Notes: a model not told the origin generated them from the sequence alone. DNA of 64,000 bases from Rhizobium mongolense subsp. loessense (GCF_900099775.1 NZ_FMTM01000020.1:1-64000), one strand, 5' to 3'; numbered from the stretch's first letter, positions 18,069 to 27,291 are shown. A program made the numbers and translations.

Positions 18069-19955
18069 ATGGGCTTGGGGTGCAAGTGGGCGTTTCGATC
18101 AAACCCGCTCTGTGCGTGTGCGGCCGCCTTCTATTATTTTTTCCTTGTAATGGTTGCTTCGACACCGTCCATGTCCATGGAGATCGTGGACCGGGTTCCC
18201 CGTGTTCTCATTCTCTACCCGTATGATGAACGAATAGCGGCAACGACCGCCGCCGGCGAGGCCGTGAGAAAGCGGCTGCTGGATGCCACCCAAGGAAAGA
18301 TTGATCTTTTCTCCGAATTTCTCGACCTTTCGAGATTTCCGGAAAGCGCCCATGTTGATCGTATGGCACGCTATCTTTCCGCCAAATATGCTGATCGTCG
18401 ACCTGATGTGGTCGTTGCGCTTGGCGAGCAGTCGGCGAGTTTCATCGTTGCGAACCGCAAGCAGCTTGCAGAGAATGCAAAAATAATCCACGCCGGCTTC
18501 AGTAGCTCTACCGCCGAAAAAATAGACTTGCCCAGCGATGTGATCGGTGCCTTCACCGAGTTTGACATCTTAAAGACAGCGGAGATGGCGCGCGCGCTCC
18601 AGCCCGAGGCGCGTTATCTCTTCATTATCGGAGGATCATCAGAATTCGATCGGTGGTGGCTCGCCACGGCGCGGGCCGATCTTGCGGCATTCTCCAAGGA
18701 CTACGAAACGACCTACCTGGAGGATCTGACCATCGACGAATTCACCAAGCGGGCCGCCGAGTTTCCCCGAGATAGCATCGTCCTCGCGCTGACGATTTTC
18801 AAAGATAGTGCCGGCCGTAATTTCATTCCGCGTGAAGCAATCAGGCAAATATCGCGGACTGCCAGCGCTCCGATATACGGTCCATATCCCACCTACATCG
18901 ATTACGGTGTTGTCGGTGGCAACGTTGTAACGTTCGAGTCGTTGGGCATGACTGTAGCGGACCTGGCACTCGACGCTCTCGCCGGCAAGCCGATCTCCAA
19001 CCTCGAGTCTCCCCAGACCTATATCGCAGACGCGAGGCAACTACTGCGCTGGGGACTGCCGGAGAAGAACCTTCCTCCAGGCACAGTCCAGATGTTCAGG
19101 GAACCGACCTTCTGGGAGCAATACTGGTTTGCCGTGGTTGCGGCACTTGCCGTCATCACGACACAGGGGATCGTCATCACCGGTCTGCTTATCGAACGCC
19201 GCCGCCGTCGGAAGGCGGAAATCGAATCGCGCCGCCGTCTCCTCGAAGTGGTTCATCTCAATCAGTCCGCGACAGCCGGCGCGCTTTCCGCCTCGATCGC
19301 GCACGAACTCAACCAGCCGCTGGGTGCAATCCGCAGCAACGCGGAAGCGGCTGCAATCATTCTTCGATCCGAGAGGCCCGATCTCAAGCTGATCGAGCAG
19401 ATCCTGATAGACATCCAAGACGACGATCAACGCGCTGGCGATATCATTTCCAGGATAAGAGGCCTTCTTAAGAAGAGAAGCGAGATTGACTGGCAGGAGT
19501 TCGATCTCAATGAAGTGGCGACCAGTGCCATACTGATCCTCCACGGCGAAGCGGAGCGGAAGGGTGTTGTTGTCAGTTCCAACCGGGCTGCACGGGAGCT
19601 GCCGGTCAGAGCCGACAAGATCCATGTCCAGCAGGTTATTCTCAACCTCGCGACCAACGCCATGGACGCGATGCTGGAGATGGTAGCGACTGAAAGGAGG
19701 CTCGTGCTTGAGACAACGTTGACGAAGGAATCCGAGGTCGAGCTGTCGATTTCTGATACGGGCCGCGGTATCCCTGTCGAACAGCTCGCCAGTGTTTTCG
19801 AGCCGTTCTATACTACAAAGCCCACCGGGACAGGGCTCGGCCTTTCCATCGCGCGCGCGATAGTCGAAACCTATGGCGGCAAGATCTGGGCCGACAACCG
19901 CCCGGAGGGCGGAGCTGTTTTTCGTGTTGTCCTGCCTCTTGCTCAAAGCGGATAA
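18069..19955 (+). CDS. Sensor histidine kinase with ABC-type periplasmic sensor domain
   Basis: A 628-residue membrane kinase. An N-terminal membrane segment (AAAFYYFFLVMVASTP) is followed by a periplasmic domain of about 300 residues resembling ABC substrate-binding proteins (RVLILYPYDERIAATTAAGE; PDVVVALGEQSASFIVANRK, shown in parts). A second membrane helix (YWFAVVAALAVITTQGIVI) leads to a HisKA domain (SASIAHELNQPLGAIRSNAE; His in the H box) and an HATPase domain (NLATNAMDAM, DTGRGIP, TGLGLSIARAIVE). Start 18069 has GGGGGAAGG upstream. The stop is 5 bases before the next regulator, so they form an operon. The ligand is unknown but the neighbouring sulfatase suggests a sulfated or aromatic compound. 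Confidence 0.88.
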   Translation: MGLGCKWAFRSNPLCACAAAFYYFFLVMVASTPSMSMEIVDRVPRVLILYPYDERIAATTAAGEAVRKRLLDATQGKIDLFSEFLDLSRFPESAHVDRMARYLSAKYADRRPDVVVALGEQSASFIVANRKQLAENAKIIHAGFSSSTAEKIDLPSDVIGAFTEFDILKTAEMARALQPEARYLFIIGGSSEFDRWWLATARADLAAFSKDYETTYLEDLTIDEFTKRAAEFPRDSIVLALTIFKDSAGRNFIPREAIRQISRTASAPIYGPYPTYIDYGVVGGNVVTFESLGMTVADLALDALAGKPISNLESPQTYIADARQLLRWGLPEKNLPPGTVQMFREPTFWEQYWFAVVAALAVITTQGIVITGLLIERRRRRKAEIESRRRLLEVVHLNQSATAGALSASIAHELNQPLGAIRSNAEAAAIILRSERPDLKLIEQILIDIQDDDQRAGDIISRIRGLLKKRSEIDWQEFDLNEVATSAILILHGEAERKGVVVSSNRAARELPVRADKIHVQQVILNLATNAMDAMLEMVATERRLVLETTLTKESEVELSISDTGRGIPVEQLASVFEPFYTTKPTGTGLGLSIARAIVETYGGKIWADNRPEGGAVFRVVLPLAQSG

Positions 19956-19960
19956 ATCCA

Positions 19961-20596
19961 TTGGAACCCGTCGTTCACATCGTCGATGACGACCAATCTT
20001 TCCGGACAGCAGTTGGACGGCGGCTGTCGGCGTCAGGCTTCCGCGTGGCTCTCTATGAATCAGGCGATCAGTTTCTCGCGCACTTGCCCACCGCTGAGCC
20101 TGGCTGCGTCCTCCTCGACCTCCATCTGCCGGGGTTGAGCGGTCGTGAACTGCAGGACCGCCTTTTGGAGAAAGCGCCCCTGCTGCCGATCGTGTACCTC
20201 ACGGGCCAAGGCGACATAAGGGCCAGTGTCAGTGCAATGAAGGCCGGCGCGGAAGATTTTCTGGAGAAGCCGGCGTCCGGCAGCATCTTGTTGGAGGCGA
20301 TCCAACGAGCGCTCGTCAAATACGAAAAGCGGCGAATGGAGCACGACCGCATTCGCGCGCTTCAGGTTCGGGTGGCTGGCTTAACACCTCGAGAAGCCGA
20401 GGTCTTCAGGCTGATCGTGCGTGGCCACCTCAACAAGCAGATCGCCTATGCCCTTGGCACGTCCGAGAGGACTGTGAAGGCCCATCGGCACAGTATCATG
20501 GAAAAGCTTGGGGTGCGTTCGTTGGCCGAAGCGGTGTCCATCGCCGAGAGAACCGGCCTCCTCGATTCCGACGCGAGACCGCTGCAGCGTTCGTGA
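19961..20596 (+). CDS. FixJ/NarL-like response regulator with LuxR DNA-binding domain
   Basis: A 211-residue response regulator. The receiver has the acidic pair (VHIVDDDQSF), the phosphorylated Asp in VLLDLHLPGLSG, Thr in VYLTGQGD and Lys in FLEKPASG. The output domain is LuxR/FixJ type: LTPREAEVFRLIVRGHLNKQ then SERTVKAHRHSIMEKLGVRS. It starts with TTG at 19961, five bases after the kinase stop, and is its likely partner. A FixJ-type regulator usually activates sigma-70 promoters. The best target by position is the divergent sulfatase and its envelope-protein neighbours. Confidence 0.88.
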   Translation: MEPVVHIVDDDQSFRTAVGRRLSASGFRVALYESGDQFLAHLPTAEPGCVLLDLHLPGLSGRELQDRLLEKAPLLPIVYLTGQGDIRASVSAMKAGAEDFLEKPASGSILLEAIQRALVKYEKRRMEHDRIRALQVRVAGLTPREAEVFRLIVRGHLNKQIAYALGTSERTVKAHRHSIMEKLGVRSLAEAVSIAERTGLLDSDARPLQRS

Positions 20597-20698
20597 GCGC
20601 GCCGTTTCCCCTTAGGACAATATCCGACGTACCGTGGAAGGCCTACAGTCCTATGCACGGGACGAGGATCCTCCACACGAGCGAAAGAGAGGCACAAG

Positions 20699-21070
20699 TT
20701 GGAAAGCCTGCGCCGCACGGTGGCGGTCGTTGAGGACGATGCAAGCATGCGAAGGAGCGTCCTGCGGCTGCTGAATGCCCACGGATTTCTGGCAGAGGAG
20801 TATACGTCGGCGGAATCGTTTCTCGGTCGCGATGTGCGAAACAACGTGGAATGCCTTATTCTGGATGTTGATCTGGGCGGCATGTCCGGGCTCGAGCTGC
20901 AACGTCGATTGAAAGATTCTGGCTCCGGCCTTCCAGTGATTTTCATCACCGCTCTCGAAGACGACACCCTGAAAGTGCAGGCGACACGAGCAGGTTGCAT
21001 AGCCTATCTACGGAAGCCGTTTCCGGCCGCCTTGCTGATCGACGCCATCAACGACGCGCTCGAATCATAA
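20699..21070 (+). CDS. Stand-alone receiver-domain protein
   Basis: A 123-residue single receiver domain: VAVVEDDASMRRSVL (acidic pair), ILDVDLGGMSGLE (phosphorylated Asp), FITALEDD (Thr) and YLRKPFPAA (Lys). There is no output domain. It starts with TTG at 20699, preceded by GAGAGG. Such lone receivers act as phosphate sinks or as protein-binding switches in rhizobial and caulobacter signalling. It lies about 100 bases downstream of the FixJ-like regulator and may damp or branch signalling from the same kinase. Confidence 0.82.
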   Translation: MESLRRTVAVVEDDASMRRSVLRLLNAHGFLAEEYTSAESFLGRDVRNNVECLILDVDLGGMSGLELQRRLKDSGSGLPVIFITALEDDTLKVQATRAGCIAYLRKPFPAALLIDAINDALES

Positions 21071-21213
21071 GTTTTTTAGTCAACAGCATCAGAGGCTGCC
21101 AAAGAATCGGACGTTGTCAGCGCAACCATGCGATTCGCACTGCGCATCAGAAGCGGATTTTGTGGTACTGAATGGCGCGGGATTTTCGATGATGTCATAT
21201 TGCGGAGCATTTC

Positions 21214-22209
21214 ATGACCACGTTGCAACAGGTGGCTTTTCGCGCGGGGTGTTCGCTTGCAACCGCCAGCCGGGTCTTAAACCGCAATGGTCCCGTCAGC
21301 GACGGAATGGTGCGCAAAGTACGTCGGGCAGCAGCCGAACTCGGCTATCGGCCGGCGGGACTTGCCGCTGGAAAACTTGGGCGACGCCCGGTTGTCGGCG
21401 TCCTGATACCGAGCATAACCAATCCGGTTTTTGCCTCATCGCTTTCCAGCATTCAAAATCGCATGCTGGTGGCCGGTCACGGCGTTGTAATTGCCCAGTC
21501 CAATTACGATCCGGGGCGCGAGGCTGACGCCGTTGCATCACTCCTGAACGACCGTCCAACTGGCCTGATCCTCACCGTTTGCGATCCGCTGACGAGTGCC
21601 GCCCTTTTGCCGTCCCTGCCGCCGACGGTTCTCCTCAACAACATGCCGACGCAGCGATTTCCCGCTGCGGTCACGGCCGATAACCGCAGCGCTGGACGCG
21701 AACTCACCGACTTTCTGATCGCTATGGGACACCGACGCATCCTCTTCGTATCGGGAAATTTCGTCGCGTCTGACAGAGCTAGATCCCGCTATGCCGGTCA
21801 TGTCGACGCCATGCATGTAAGGGGCCTTACGCCGCTGGATGCGGTCGAGATCCCGTTTGTCAGCGGTTATGAGGAGCTCGATCTGCGCGAGGCGATGACC
21901 ACGTTTTCGCCGACAGCGATCATCGCCTCCAATGATCTTCTTGCCTTCGGCGTCATCGGCGCGCTCAGGCGCGAGGGCTACTCGGTGCCCCGGGACGTTT
22001 CCGTCGCCGGCTTCGACGGTATCGCGATCGGCCGGCTGGTGGACCCGCCGCTGACGACGATCGAGATGCCCGATGCCAGCATGGGAGCGACGGCGGCCTC
22101 GCTGCTCCTCGATATCGCCGAGAACGCCGCCCCTGCCCGCCATCTCTATGTTGCCTATACGCTGCGCAAAGGCGGAACGGTACGCGATCTCACTCAAGAT
22201 CCGTCATAG
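21214..22209 (+). CDS. LacI-family transcriptional regulator
   Basis: A 331-residue repressor. The N-terminal helix-turn-helix reads TTLQQVAFRAGCSLATASRV with the LacI hinge at about residue 50, followed by a periplasmic-binding-protein-like sensor domain (VVGVLIPSITNPVFASSLSS; IIASNDLLAFGVIGALRREG). It is convergent with the ABC transporter operon and separated from it only by a terminator, which makes control of that operon likely. The effector would be the imported sugar or polyol phosphate. LacI family regulators next to carbohydrate ABC importers are the norm in rhizobia. Confidence 0.88.
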   Translation: MTTLQQVAFRAGCSLATASRVLNRNGPVSDGMVRKVRRAAAELGYRPAGLAAGKLGRRPVVGVLIPSITNPVFASSLSSIQNRMLVAGHGVVIAQSNYDPGREADAVASLLNDRPTGLILTVCDPLTSAALLPSLPPTVLLNNMPTQRFPAAVTADNRSAGRELTDFLIAMGHRRILFVSGNFVASDRARSRYAGHVDAMHVRGLTPLDAVEIPFVSGYEELDLREAMTTFSPTAIIASNDLLAFGVIGALRREGYSVPRDVSVAGFDGIAIGRLVDPPLTTIEMPDASMGATAASLLLDIAENAAPARHLYVAYTLRKGGTVRDLTQDPS

Positions 22210-22212
22210 CAA

Positions 22213-22241
22213 AAGCCGCCGCATGTGTGATGCGGCGGCTT
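22213..22241. terminator. Bidirectional terminator between LacI gene and ABC operon
   Basis: A 12-bp stem AAGCCGCCGCAT / ATGCGGCGGCTT with a 5-base loop lies between two convergent genes. It starts 3 bases after the LacI stop. A-rich and T-rich flanks are short, but the position and strength fit a shared terminator. Confidence 0.8.
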
Positions 22242-22259
22242 CGTGCTGAGGCGAACGGC

Positions 22260-23525
22260 TCAGCTGCGCGGCAGCATGCCCTGAACGTCGTCGGCTGCGT
22301 CGTCGAGCGCTTCCTTCGGCTCGGCAGAGCCGTCGACGATGCGCGAAAGGTTGTCGACGATCGTCTGCGTGACTTTCACGCCATTGCTGCCTGGGAAGGC
22401 ATACCAGGGCACCATCACCGGCATCTGGCTCAAGCCCGCTTGGAAGAGCGGGTTCTGCTTATAGAAATCGCCAAGATATTCGGCCGACTTGGCGGCAAGT
22501 TCGTTGTTCGGAACATAACCCGTACCTGGAACGACGACGGAAGCGCCATAGGGGCCGGCAGCGAACTTGGCAAACTTCCAGGCGGCGTCCTGCTTTGCTT
22601 CATCCTGCGTCAGGATGACGACGGCATTGCCGCCCGTCGGCAGGCGCCCGTTGACCGGATCGATCAGCGGGATCTTGGCCGTGCGCAGATCGAACTTGTT
22701 GCCGACATTCTTGATCGTGTTGCGCAACGCGCCGGTCGTCTGGAATTCAAAACCGACCTTGCCGGCGGCAAAGGCCTGTTCACCGGCAGCCTTGGTGAAG
22801 ACCGGCATGCCGCCTTCAGTGACCATGCGGTGCAGGATCTCGACGGCCTTCTGGCCTTCCGGGCCATTGAAGGCAACCTTGCTCTCATCCTCGTTCAGCA
22901 TCTTGCCGCCGGCGCCGAAAAGCAGAGCCGAAAACATCCAGTCGTCGCCCTGCCAGCGGAAATCGATGCCGTCAACGCCGTTGCCGAGCGCCTTGATCTT
23001 GCCGCCAAGCGCAATGACCTCGTCCCAGGTCTTCGGCGGATTGTCCGGATCGCCGCCGGCTGCCTTCACGAGATCGGCATTGTAGTACATGATCGGGTTG
23101 GAGGTCGCAAAGGCGAGACCGACCTGCTTGCCATTGACTTGTGCAAGCTTGAGGATCGTGTCGGAGAAACCCTGCTCGGCCATGTTCCCGTCCTTTTGGA
23201 CGAGCGGGCTCAGATCAAGACCGACGTTACGCTCGCTTAGCATGCGCAGGCGATTGAGGCCGACGAATGTGACGTCCGGCAATTCGCTGGTGCCGACCTG
23301 GCGAAGGATCGTTTGGATACCTTCTTCGTAAGTTGCAGACGGGCTTGCGAACTGGATCTTGATATCCGGATTTTCTTCCATGAACTTCTTCGAGATCGTG
23401 TCCATCACGTCCTTGAAGAAGCCGGGCATGGGGTAGTGAACCGTAAGCGCTGTTTCGGCACGAGCCGGAAGCGAAATTGCCATCGATACAGCCGCTACGG
23501 CGAGAAGCTTGGTGATATGTTTCAT
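22260..23525 (-). CDS. ABC transporter substrate-binding protein, UgpB-like
   Basis: A 421-residue periplasmic binding protein of family 1 (MalE/UgpB). The signal peptide is MKHITKLLAVAAVSMAISLPA with cleavage after ARA. The mature start LTVHYPMPGFFKDVMDTISK resembles UgpB-type proteins. Trp- and Gly-rich binding-site segments (DFRWQGDDWMFSALLFG; VPWYAFPG) are present. It is encoded last in a five-gene minus-strand operon: phosphoesterase, ATPase, two permeases, then this gene. The combination with a phosphoesterase favours a glycerophosphodiester or sugar phosphate as substrate, by inference. Confidence 0.87.
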   Translation of the reverse strand: MKHITKLLAVAAVSMAISLPARAETALTVHYPMPGFFKDVMDTISKKFMEENPDIKIQFASPSATYEEGIQTILRQVGTSELPDVTFVGLNRLRMLSERNVGLDLSPLVQKDGNMAEQGFSDTILKLAQVNGKQVGLAFATSNPIMYYNADLVKAAGGDPDNPPKTWDEVIALGGKIKALGNGVDGIDFRWQGDDWMFSALLFGAGGKMLNEDESKVAFNGPEGQKAVEILHRMVTEGGMPVFTKAAGEQAFAAGKVGFEFQTTGALRNTIKNVGNKFDLRTAKIPLIDPVNGRLPTGGNAVVILTQDEAKQDAAWKFAKFAAGPYGASVVVPGTGYVPNNELAAKSAEYLGDFYKQNPLFQAGLSQMPVMVPWYAFPGSNGVKVTQTIVDNLSRIVDGSAEPKEALDDAADDVQGMLPRS

Positions 23526-23551
23526 CGCTCGTTCTCCTTTGTTAGAACCGG

Positions 23552-24388
23552 TCAGCCTTTAAGACCGGTCATGGTGATGCCCTCGACGAAACGCTTCTGC
23601 GCCAGCAGGAAGACGGCAACGAGGGGAAGGGTAATGGTCAGCGTTGCCGCCATCAGCGCGCCATAGTCGTCGCCAGCTTCGGCGGCGCGGAAATACATCA
23701 GGCCGAGCGGCGGCGTCGCATAATCCTGCCTGCTGATGACGACCAGCGGCCAGTAAAGATCGTTCCAGTGGGCGACGACCGAAAAGATCGCAAACGCGGT
23801 CACTGCAGGCCAGGCGTTGGGAACGATGACGCGGGCGACGATACCGAGTTCCGACATGCCGTCGAGCCGGGCGGCATGGATGAGATCATCCGGCATGGCG
23901 CGAAAGAACTGCAGAAACATGAAGATCGCGAAAACCGAAATCGTAAAGGGCGCGACAAGGGCGGCATAGCTGTTGAGCAGCGAAGCGCGGTCGAAGGCCA
24001 CATAAAGCGGCAAGGCAGTTGCGTGAATCGGCACCAGAAGGCCGAGCATGACCAAGACCATCATCATGCGTGCGGCGCGGAAGCGCAGCTTCGCCATAGC
24101 ATAGGCGCAGGGGATCGCGACGAGCACCTGGAAGAAGAAGATCAGCCCGCAGACGACGACCCCGTTCCACAGCAGCCTTCCCATCGGCACGCGGCTCAGC
24201 GCCTTGGTGAAGTTCTCCACATAGGTGAAGTGCTCGGGGATCAGCGACAGAGATGAGGTGAAAATATCGCTCTGCGCCTTGCCGGCGGTCGAGATCATGA
24301 AGACGTAGGGTGCCAAAAACACAATGGCGCCAAGGCAAAGCAGTGCCAGACGGATAAGTCTGACGAGGGGAAAGGCGCTCGTCGTCAT
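23552..24388 (-). CDS. ABC transporter permease, MalG/UgpE-like
   Basis: A 278-residue inner-membrane permease with six predicted helices (LALLCLGAIVFLAPYVFMI; MLGLLVPIHATALPLYVAF). The EAA loop that docks to the ATPase is seen near residues 185-205 (HAARLDGMSELGIVARVIVP, with the conserved Gly). Start and the stop of the upstream permease overlap as ATGA (24385-24388), so the two are translationally coupled and should form the heterodimeric channel. Confidence 0.88.
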   Translation of the reverse strand: MTTSAFPLVRLIRLALLCLGAIVFLAPYVFMISTAGKAQSDIFTSSLSLIPEHFTYVENFTKALSRVPMGRLLWNGVVVCGLIFFFQVLVAIPCAYAMAKLRFRAARMMMVLVMLGLLVPIHATALPLYVAFDRASLLNSYAALVAPFTISVFAIFMFLQFFRAMPDDLIHAARLDGMSELGIVARVIVPNAWPAVTAFAIFSVVAHWNDLYWPLVVISRQDYATPPLGLMYFRAAEAGDDYGALMAATLTITLPLVAVFLLAQKRFVEGITMTGLKG

Positions 24389-25308
24389 GTGTAGTGGACC
24401 CGGCGATCAAGAAGGCGGTACTGCAGGAACATCAGCACGACGAGGATTGCGAGAAAGACGACCGTCATCGCCGAAGCATAGCCGACGCGCAGGTAGACGA
24501 AGCCTTCCTGGTAGATGGTGAAGAGCAGCACTTCCGAGGCTTTGTTCGGACCACCTTCGGTCAGCGTCTTGACCGTCTCGAAGACCTTAACGGCGTTGGT
24601 GATGCTGATGGTGATGACAAAGAGCGTCGTCGGGCCGAGCATCGGCCAGGTGACTAGAAAGAAGCGATCGACTGCGGATCTGGCGCCGTCCACCTCGGCT
24701 GCGGCATAAAGCTCACGCGGGATCGCCGTCAGGCCAGCCAGGAAGAGCACCATATTGAAGCCCGCCGATTGCCAGACGCCGATGATCGACAAGCTGTAAA
24801 GCACCGTGCCGGAGCTGCCGAGCCAGTTCGGGCCGGAAAGGCCGACAAGCGAAAGCAGGGCGTTGAGCGGGCCGATGGTCGGATGGAACATATACTGCCA
24901 GACGGTCGCCATGGCGACGATCAGCGAGGCGACAGGCAGGAAGTACGCGGTGCGAAAGAAACTCCGCGCCGTGGTCTCGCTTTCGATCAGCATGGCAATG
25001 CCGAGCCCGAGGCAGATCGAGACCGGCGCGACAATTGCCGCATAGACCGCCGTGTTCCACAGCGACCTGCGAAAGGTGCGATCGGTGATCAGGTCAGCGT
25101 AGTTTTCCAAGCCGACGAAACGGAACGTGCCATAGCCGAGCTCGAAATCGGTGAAACCGAGGATGATGACGGCAACGACCGGCAGGAGCACGAAGAGGAA
25201 AAGCAACACGATCGCCGGCAGCGCCAGCATCCAGGCAATGCGGGCTTCGCTCAGCCGATGCGCTGCGGCCGGATCTCGCGGCATGGCCATGGAGGTGACG
25301 CTAGCCAT
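24385..25308 (-). CDS. ABC transporter permease, MalF/UgpA-like
   Basis: A 307-residue permease with six membrane helices (WMLALPAIVLLFLFVLLPVV at the N-terminus) and an EAA loop (AAAEVDGARSAVDRFFLVTW). I placed the start at 25308, where GGAGAAGG is suitably spaced and the gene overlaps the ATPase stop by 8 bases; a start at 25374 would add 22 residues unlike the family. It pairs with the MalG-like permease encoded next. Confidence 0.88.
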   Translation of the reverse strand: MASVTSMAMPRDPAAAHRLSEARIAWMLALPAIVLLFLFVLLPVVAVIILGFTDFELGYGTFRFVGLENYADLITDRTFRRSLWNTAVYAAIVAPVSICLGLGIAMLIESETTARSFFRTAYFLPVASLIVAMATVWQYMFHPTIGPLNALLSLVGLSGPNWLGSSGTVLYSLSIIGVWQSAGFNMVLFLAGLTAIPRELYAAAEVDGARSAVDRFFLVTWPMLGPTTLFVITISITNAVKVFETVKTLTEGGPNKASEVLLFTIYQEGFVYLRVGYASAMTVVFLAILVVLMFLQYRLLDRRVHYT

Positions 25309-26464
25309 GCGCCTTCTCCAACTTGGCATCGGCAGCAGCAACGACATTGCGCAGGCGCGAGCCGTCTTCGGCAAAGACCATGGCCCGTTCAGATGAGAGC
25401 TGAAGGCTGACAGGGACGCCGGCTGAAAGACCGGCGGCCCGCGCAGGCGAAAGCTTGACGATCATTGTCTCGCCGATCGCATCCAGCCGGCAATAGATGA
25501 TGACCTCTGATCCCAGGAACTCGATCCGCTCGATGCATGCGGCAAGCCCGTCATGCCTGCTCTCGGCAAGGTGAACGAATTCTGGGCGAATGGCGACGGT
25601 GACCGGAGCTTTCGACTGCACCATGGTCTTAAGCGCCAGGCGGATCCCGCCAAACGCCACGATACCGCCTTCAGCAACCGCCGGCAGCAGGTTGATGCGC
25701 GGCTGGCCTATGAAGCGGGCAACCTCGATATGCGCTGGGTCATCATAGATTGCTTGCGGCGTCGCGAGCTGCAAAAGATTGCCGCCGATCATCACGGCGA
25801 GCCGGTCCGCCATTGAAAGAGCCTCCGCCTGATCGTGCGTGACATAGACGGTGGGTACGCCGGCGCGGCGATGCAGCTCGACGATTTCGCCGCGCGCATG
25901 GACGCGCAAGTTCGCATCAAGATTGGAAAGCGGCTCGTCCATCAGGAAAACGCTTGGTTGGCGTACCATGGCGCGGGCAAGCGCCACGCGCTGACGCTGG
26001 CCGCCGGACATCTGGCCAGGCTTGCGGTCCAGCAAATGGTCGATCTTCAACGATTTCGCCATCTCCCTGACGTCGCGCTCAATGCTTGCACGGATCGTGC
26101 GCTGGCCGGGCGTCAGCGGCCCCATAAATGGCAGGCGCTGCATTCTTGAGAGCCGGCGCATTGCAAGCGGCACGGAGATGTTTTGCGATGCCGTCAGATG
26201 CGGGTAGAGCGCGTAGGATTGAAAGACCATCGCGATATTGCGATCGGCCGCTGCCATCGCCGACACGTCGCGCCCGCCGATCACAATTTCGCCCTCGTCG
26301 GCCTGGTCGAGGCCGGCAAGGATACGCAATAGGGTGCTCTTGCCGCAACCGGAAGGACCGACAAGTGCGATGAACTCGCCGGGCTGCGCATCGAGGCTGA
26401 CGCCTTTGAGGATTTTGCTGCCGCCGAAGGACTTCGTGATGCCGCGAAGCGAAAGCGCGCTCAT
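25301..26464 (-). CDS. ABC transporter ATP-binding protein, UgpC/MalK type
   Basis: A 387-residue ATPase. Walker A is GPSGCGKSTLL (about residue 37), the signature MSGGQRQRVALARAM, Walker B VFLMDEPLSNLDA and the switch His in VYVTHDQAEALS. The C-terminal 120 residues form the TOBE regulatory domain of the MalK/UgpC branch. Its start overlaps the phosphoesterase stop (ATGA at 26461-26464). It energises the permeases encoded next to it. Confidence 0.9.
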   Translation of the reverse strand: MSALSLRGITKSFGGSKILKGVSLDAQPGEFIALVGPSGCGKSTLLRILAGLDQADEGEIVIGGRDVSAMAAADRNIAMVFQSYALYPHLTASQNISVPLAMRRLSRMQRLPFMGPLTPGQRTIRASIERDVREMAKSLKIDHLLDRKPGQMSGGQRQRVALARAMVRQPSVFLMDEPLSNLDANLRVHARGEIVELHRRAGVPTVYVTHDQAEALSMADRLAVMIGGNLLQLATPQAIYDDPAHIEVARFIGQPRINLLPAVAEGGIVAFGGIRLALKTMVQSKAPVTVAIRPEFVHLAESRHDGLAACIERIEFLGSEVIIYCRLDAIGETMIVKLSPARAAGLSAGVPVSLQLSSERAMVFAEDGSRLRNVVAAADAKLEKAHG

Positions 26465-27291
26465 TCGGCCGGCTCCTGCGTCTTTGCCGCATGCGGATAG
26501 ACCTCGTGCACGACGTCGTCGAGAACATGCGAGGTCATGCCGGGAACCGCGACGGTGTGGCTTTCGGCATCATCGCCGAACTCGTGGACAACAGCACCGA
26601 TCAGGCGCTTTCCCGGCATCTCACGCTCCATCTTGTCGATGATGAAGGCGGCCGACGGTCCCCATGTCAGCGCTGTCTGTTCGAAGCGTCCCTGCCAGGC
26701 CCAATGCAGATGGCCGCTGGCAAAGAGCGCGACGTCATGTGCGGCGATCAGATCATAAAGCCGGCGGCGCTGGGACGGCCTGACGCTCCAGTAACCGGTA
26801 TCGCCTTCATGCGGCTCGTCGACGAAAAGCGGCTTGTGCGCAAAAAGCGCGACGCGCCGGCCGCCCCGGTCTTCCAAAGCCTTCCGGAGCCATTCGAACT
26901 GCGTTTCCTCCTCGTCATCCTCATGGCCGAGCAGCAGCGAATTAAGACCGACGAAGCGCCAGGAGCCTGCGTCCTCCAGCCATCGGTCCTCGCCGGCCAG
27001 CCGCCGCCAGCGCTGAAGCCGCTCAGTATTGACCGGCTGACGCGAGCCTGGGAGATCGCCGACATCGTGGTTTCCCGGAACGATAAGCATCGGGATGGAA
27101 GCCTGGCGCATGAGGCCCATCGAAAAGATGATGTCCTCGTCCAGATCCGCGCCGTCGACGCTGAGATCGCCGGTATGGATGATCAGATCGGCACCGGTTT
27201 TTTCGATCCATGTCAAAAGCGGCGCCCAATTGCCGTTGAAATGCGGCTTGTTCGGGCTGAAATGCGTATCGGTGATCTGAATGATTTTCAT
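26461..27291 (-). CDS. Calcineurin-like phosphodiesterase of the importer operon
   Basis: A 276-residue metallophosphoesterase of the CpdA/GpdQ branch. The dimetal motifs are all present: ITDTHF (D-x-H), HTGDLSVDG (GD), VPGNHDVGD (GNHD), LFAHKPLF and ASGHLHWAW (GHxH). Start 27291 has GGAGG eight bases upstream. It lacks a signal peptide, so it acts in the cytoplasm. Being first in the ABC operon, it probably hydrolyses the imported phosphodiester, for example a glycerophosphodiester, as GpdQ-like enzymes do, though cyclic nucleotides are an alternative. The substrate is inference. Confidence 0.85.
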   Translation of the reverse strand: MKIIQITDTHFSPNKPHFNGNWAPLLTWIEKTGADLIIHTGDLSVDGADLDEDIIFSMGLMRQASIPMLIVPGNHDVGDLPGSRQPVNTERLQRWRRLAGEDRWLEDAGSWRFVGLNSLLLGHEDDEEETQFEWLRKALEDRGGRRVALFAHKPLFVDEPHEGDTGYWSVRPSQRRRLYDLIAAHDVALFASGHLHWAWQGRFEQTALTWGPSAAFIIDKMEREMPGKRLIGAVVHEFGDDAESHTVAVPGMTSHVLDDVVHEVYPHAAKTQEPAE

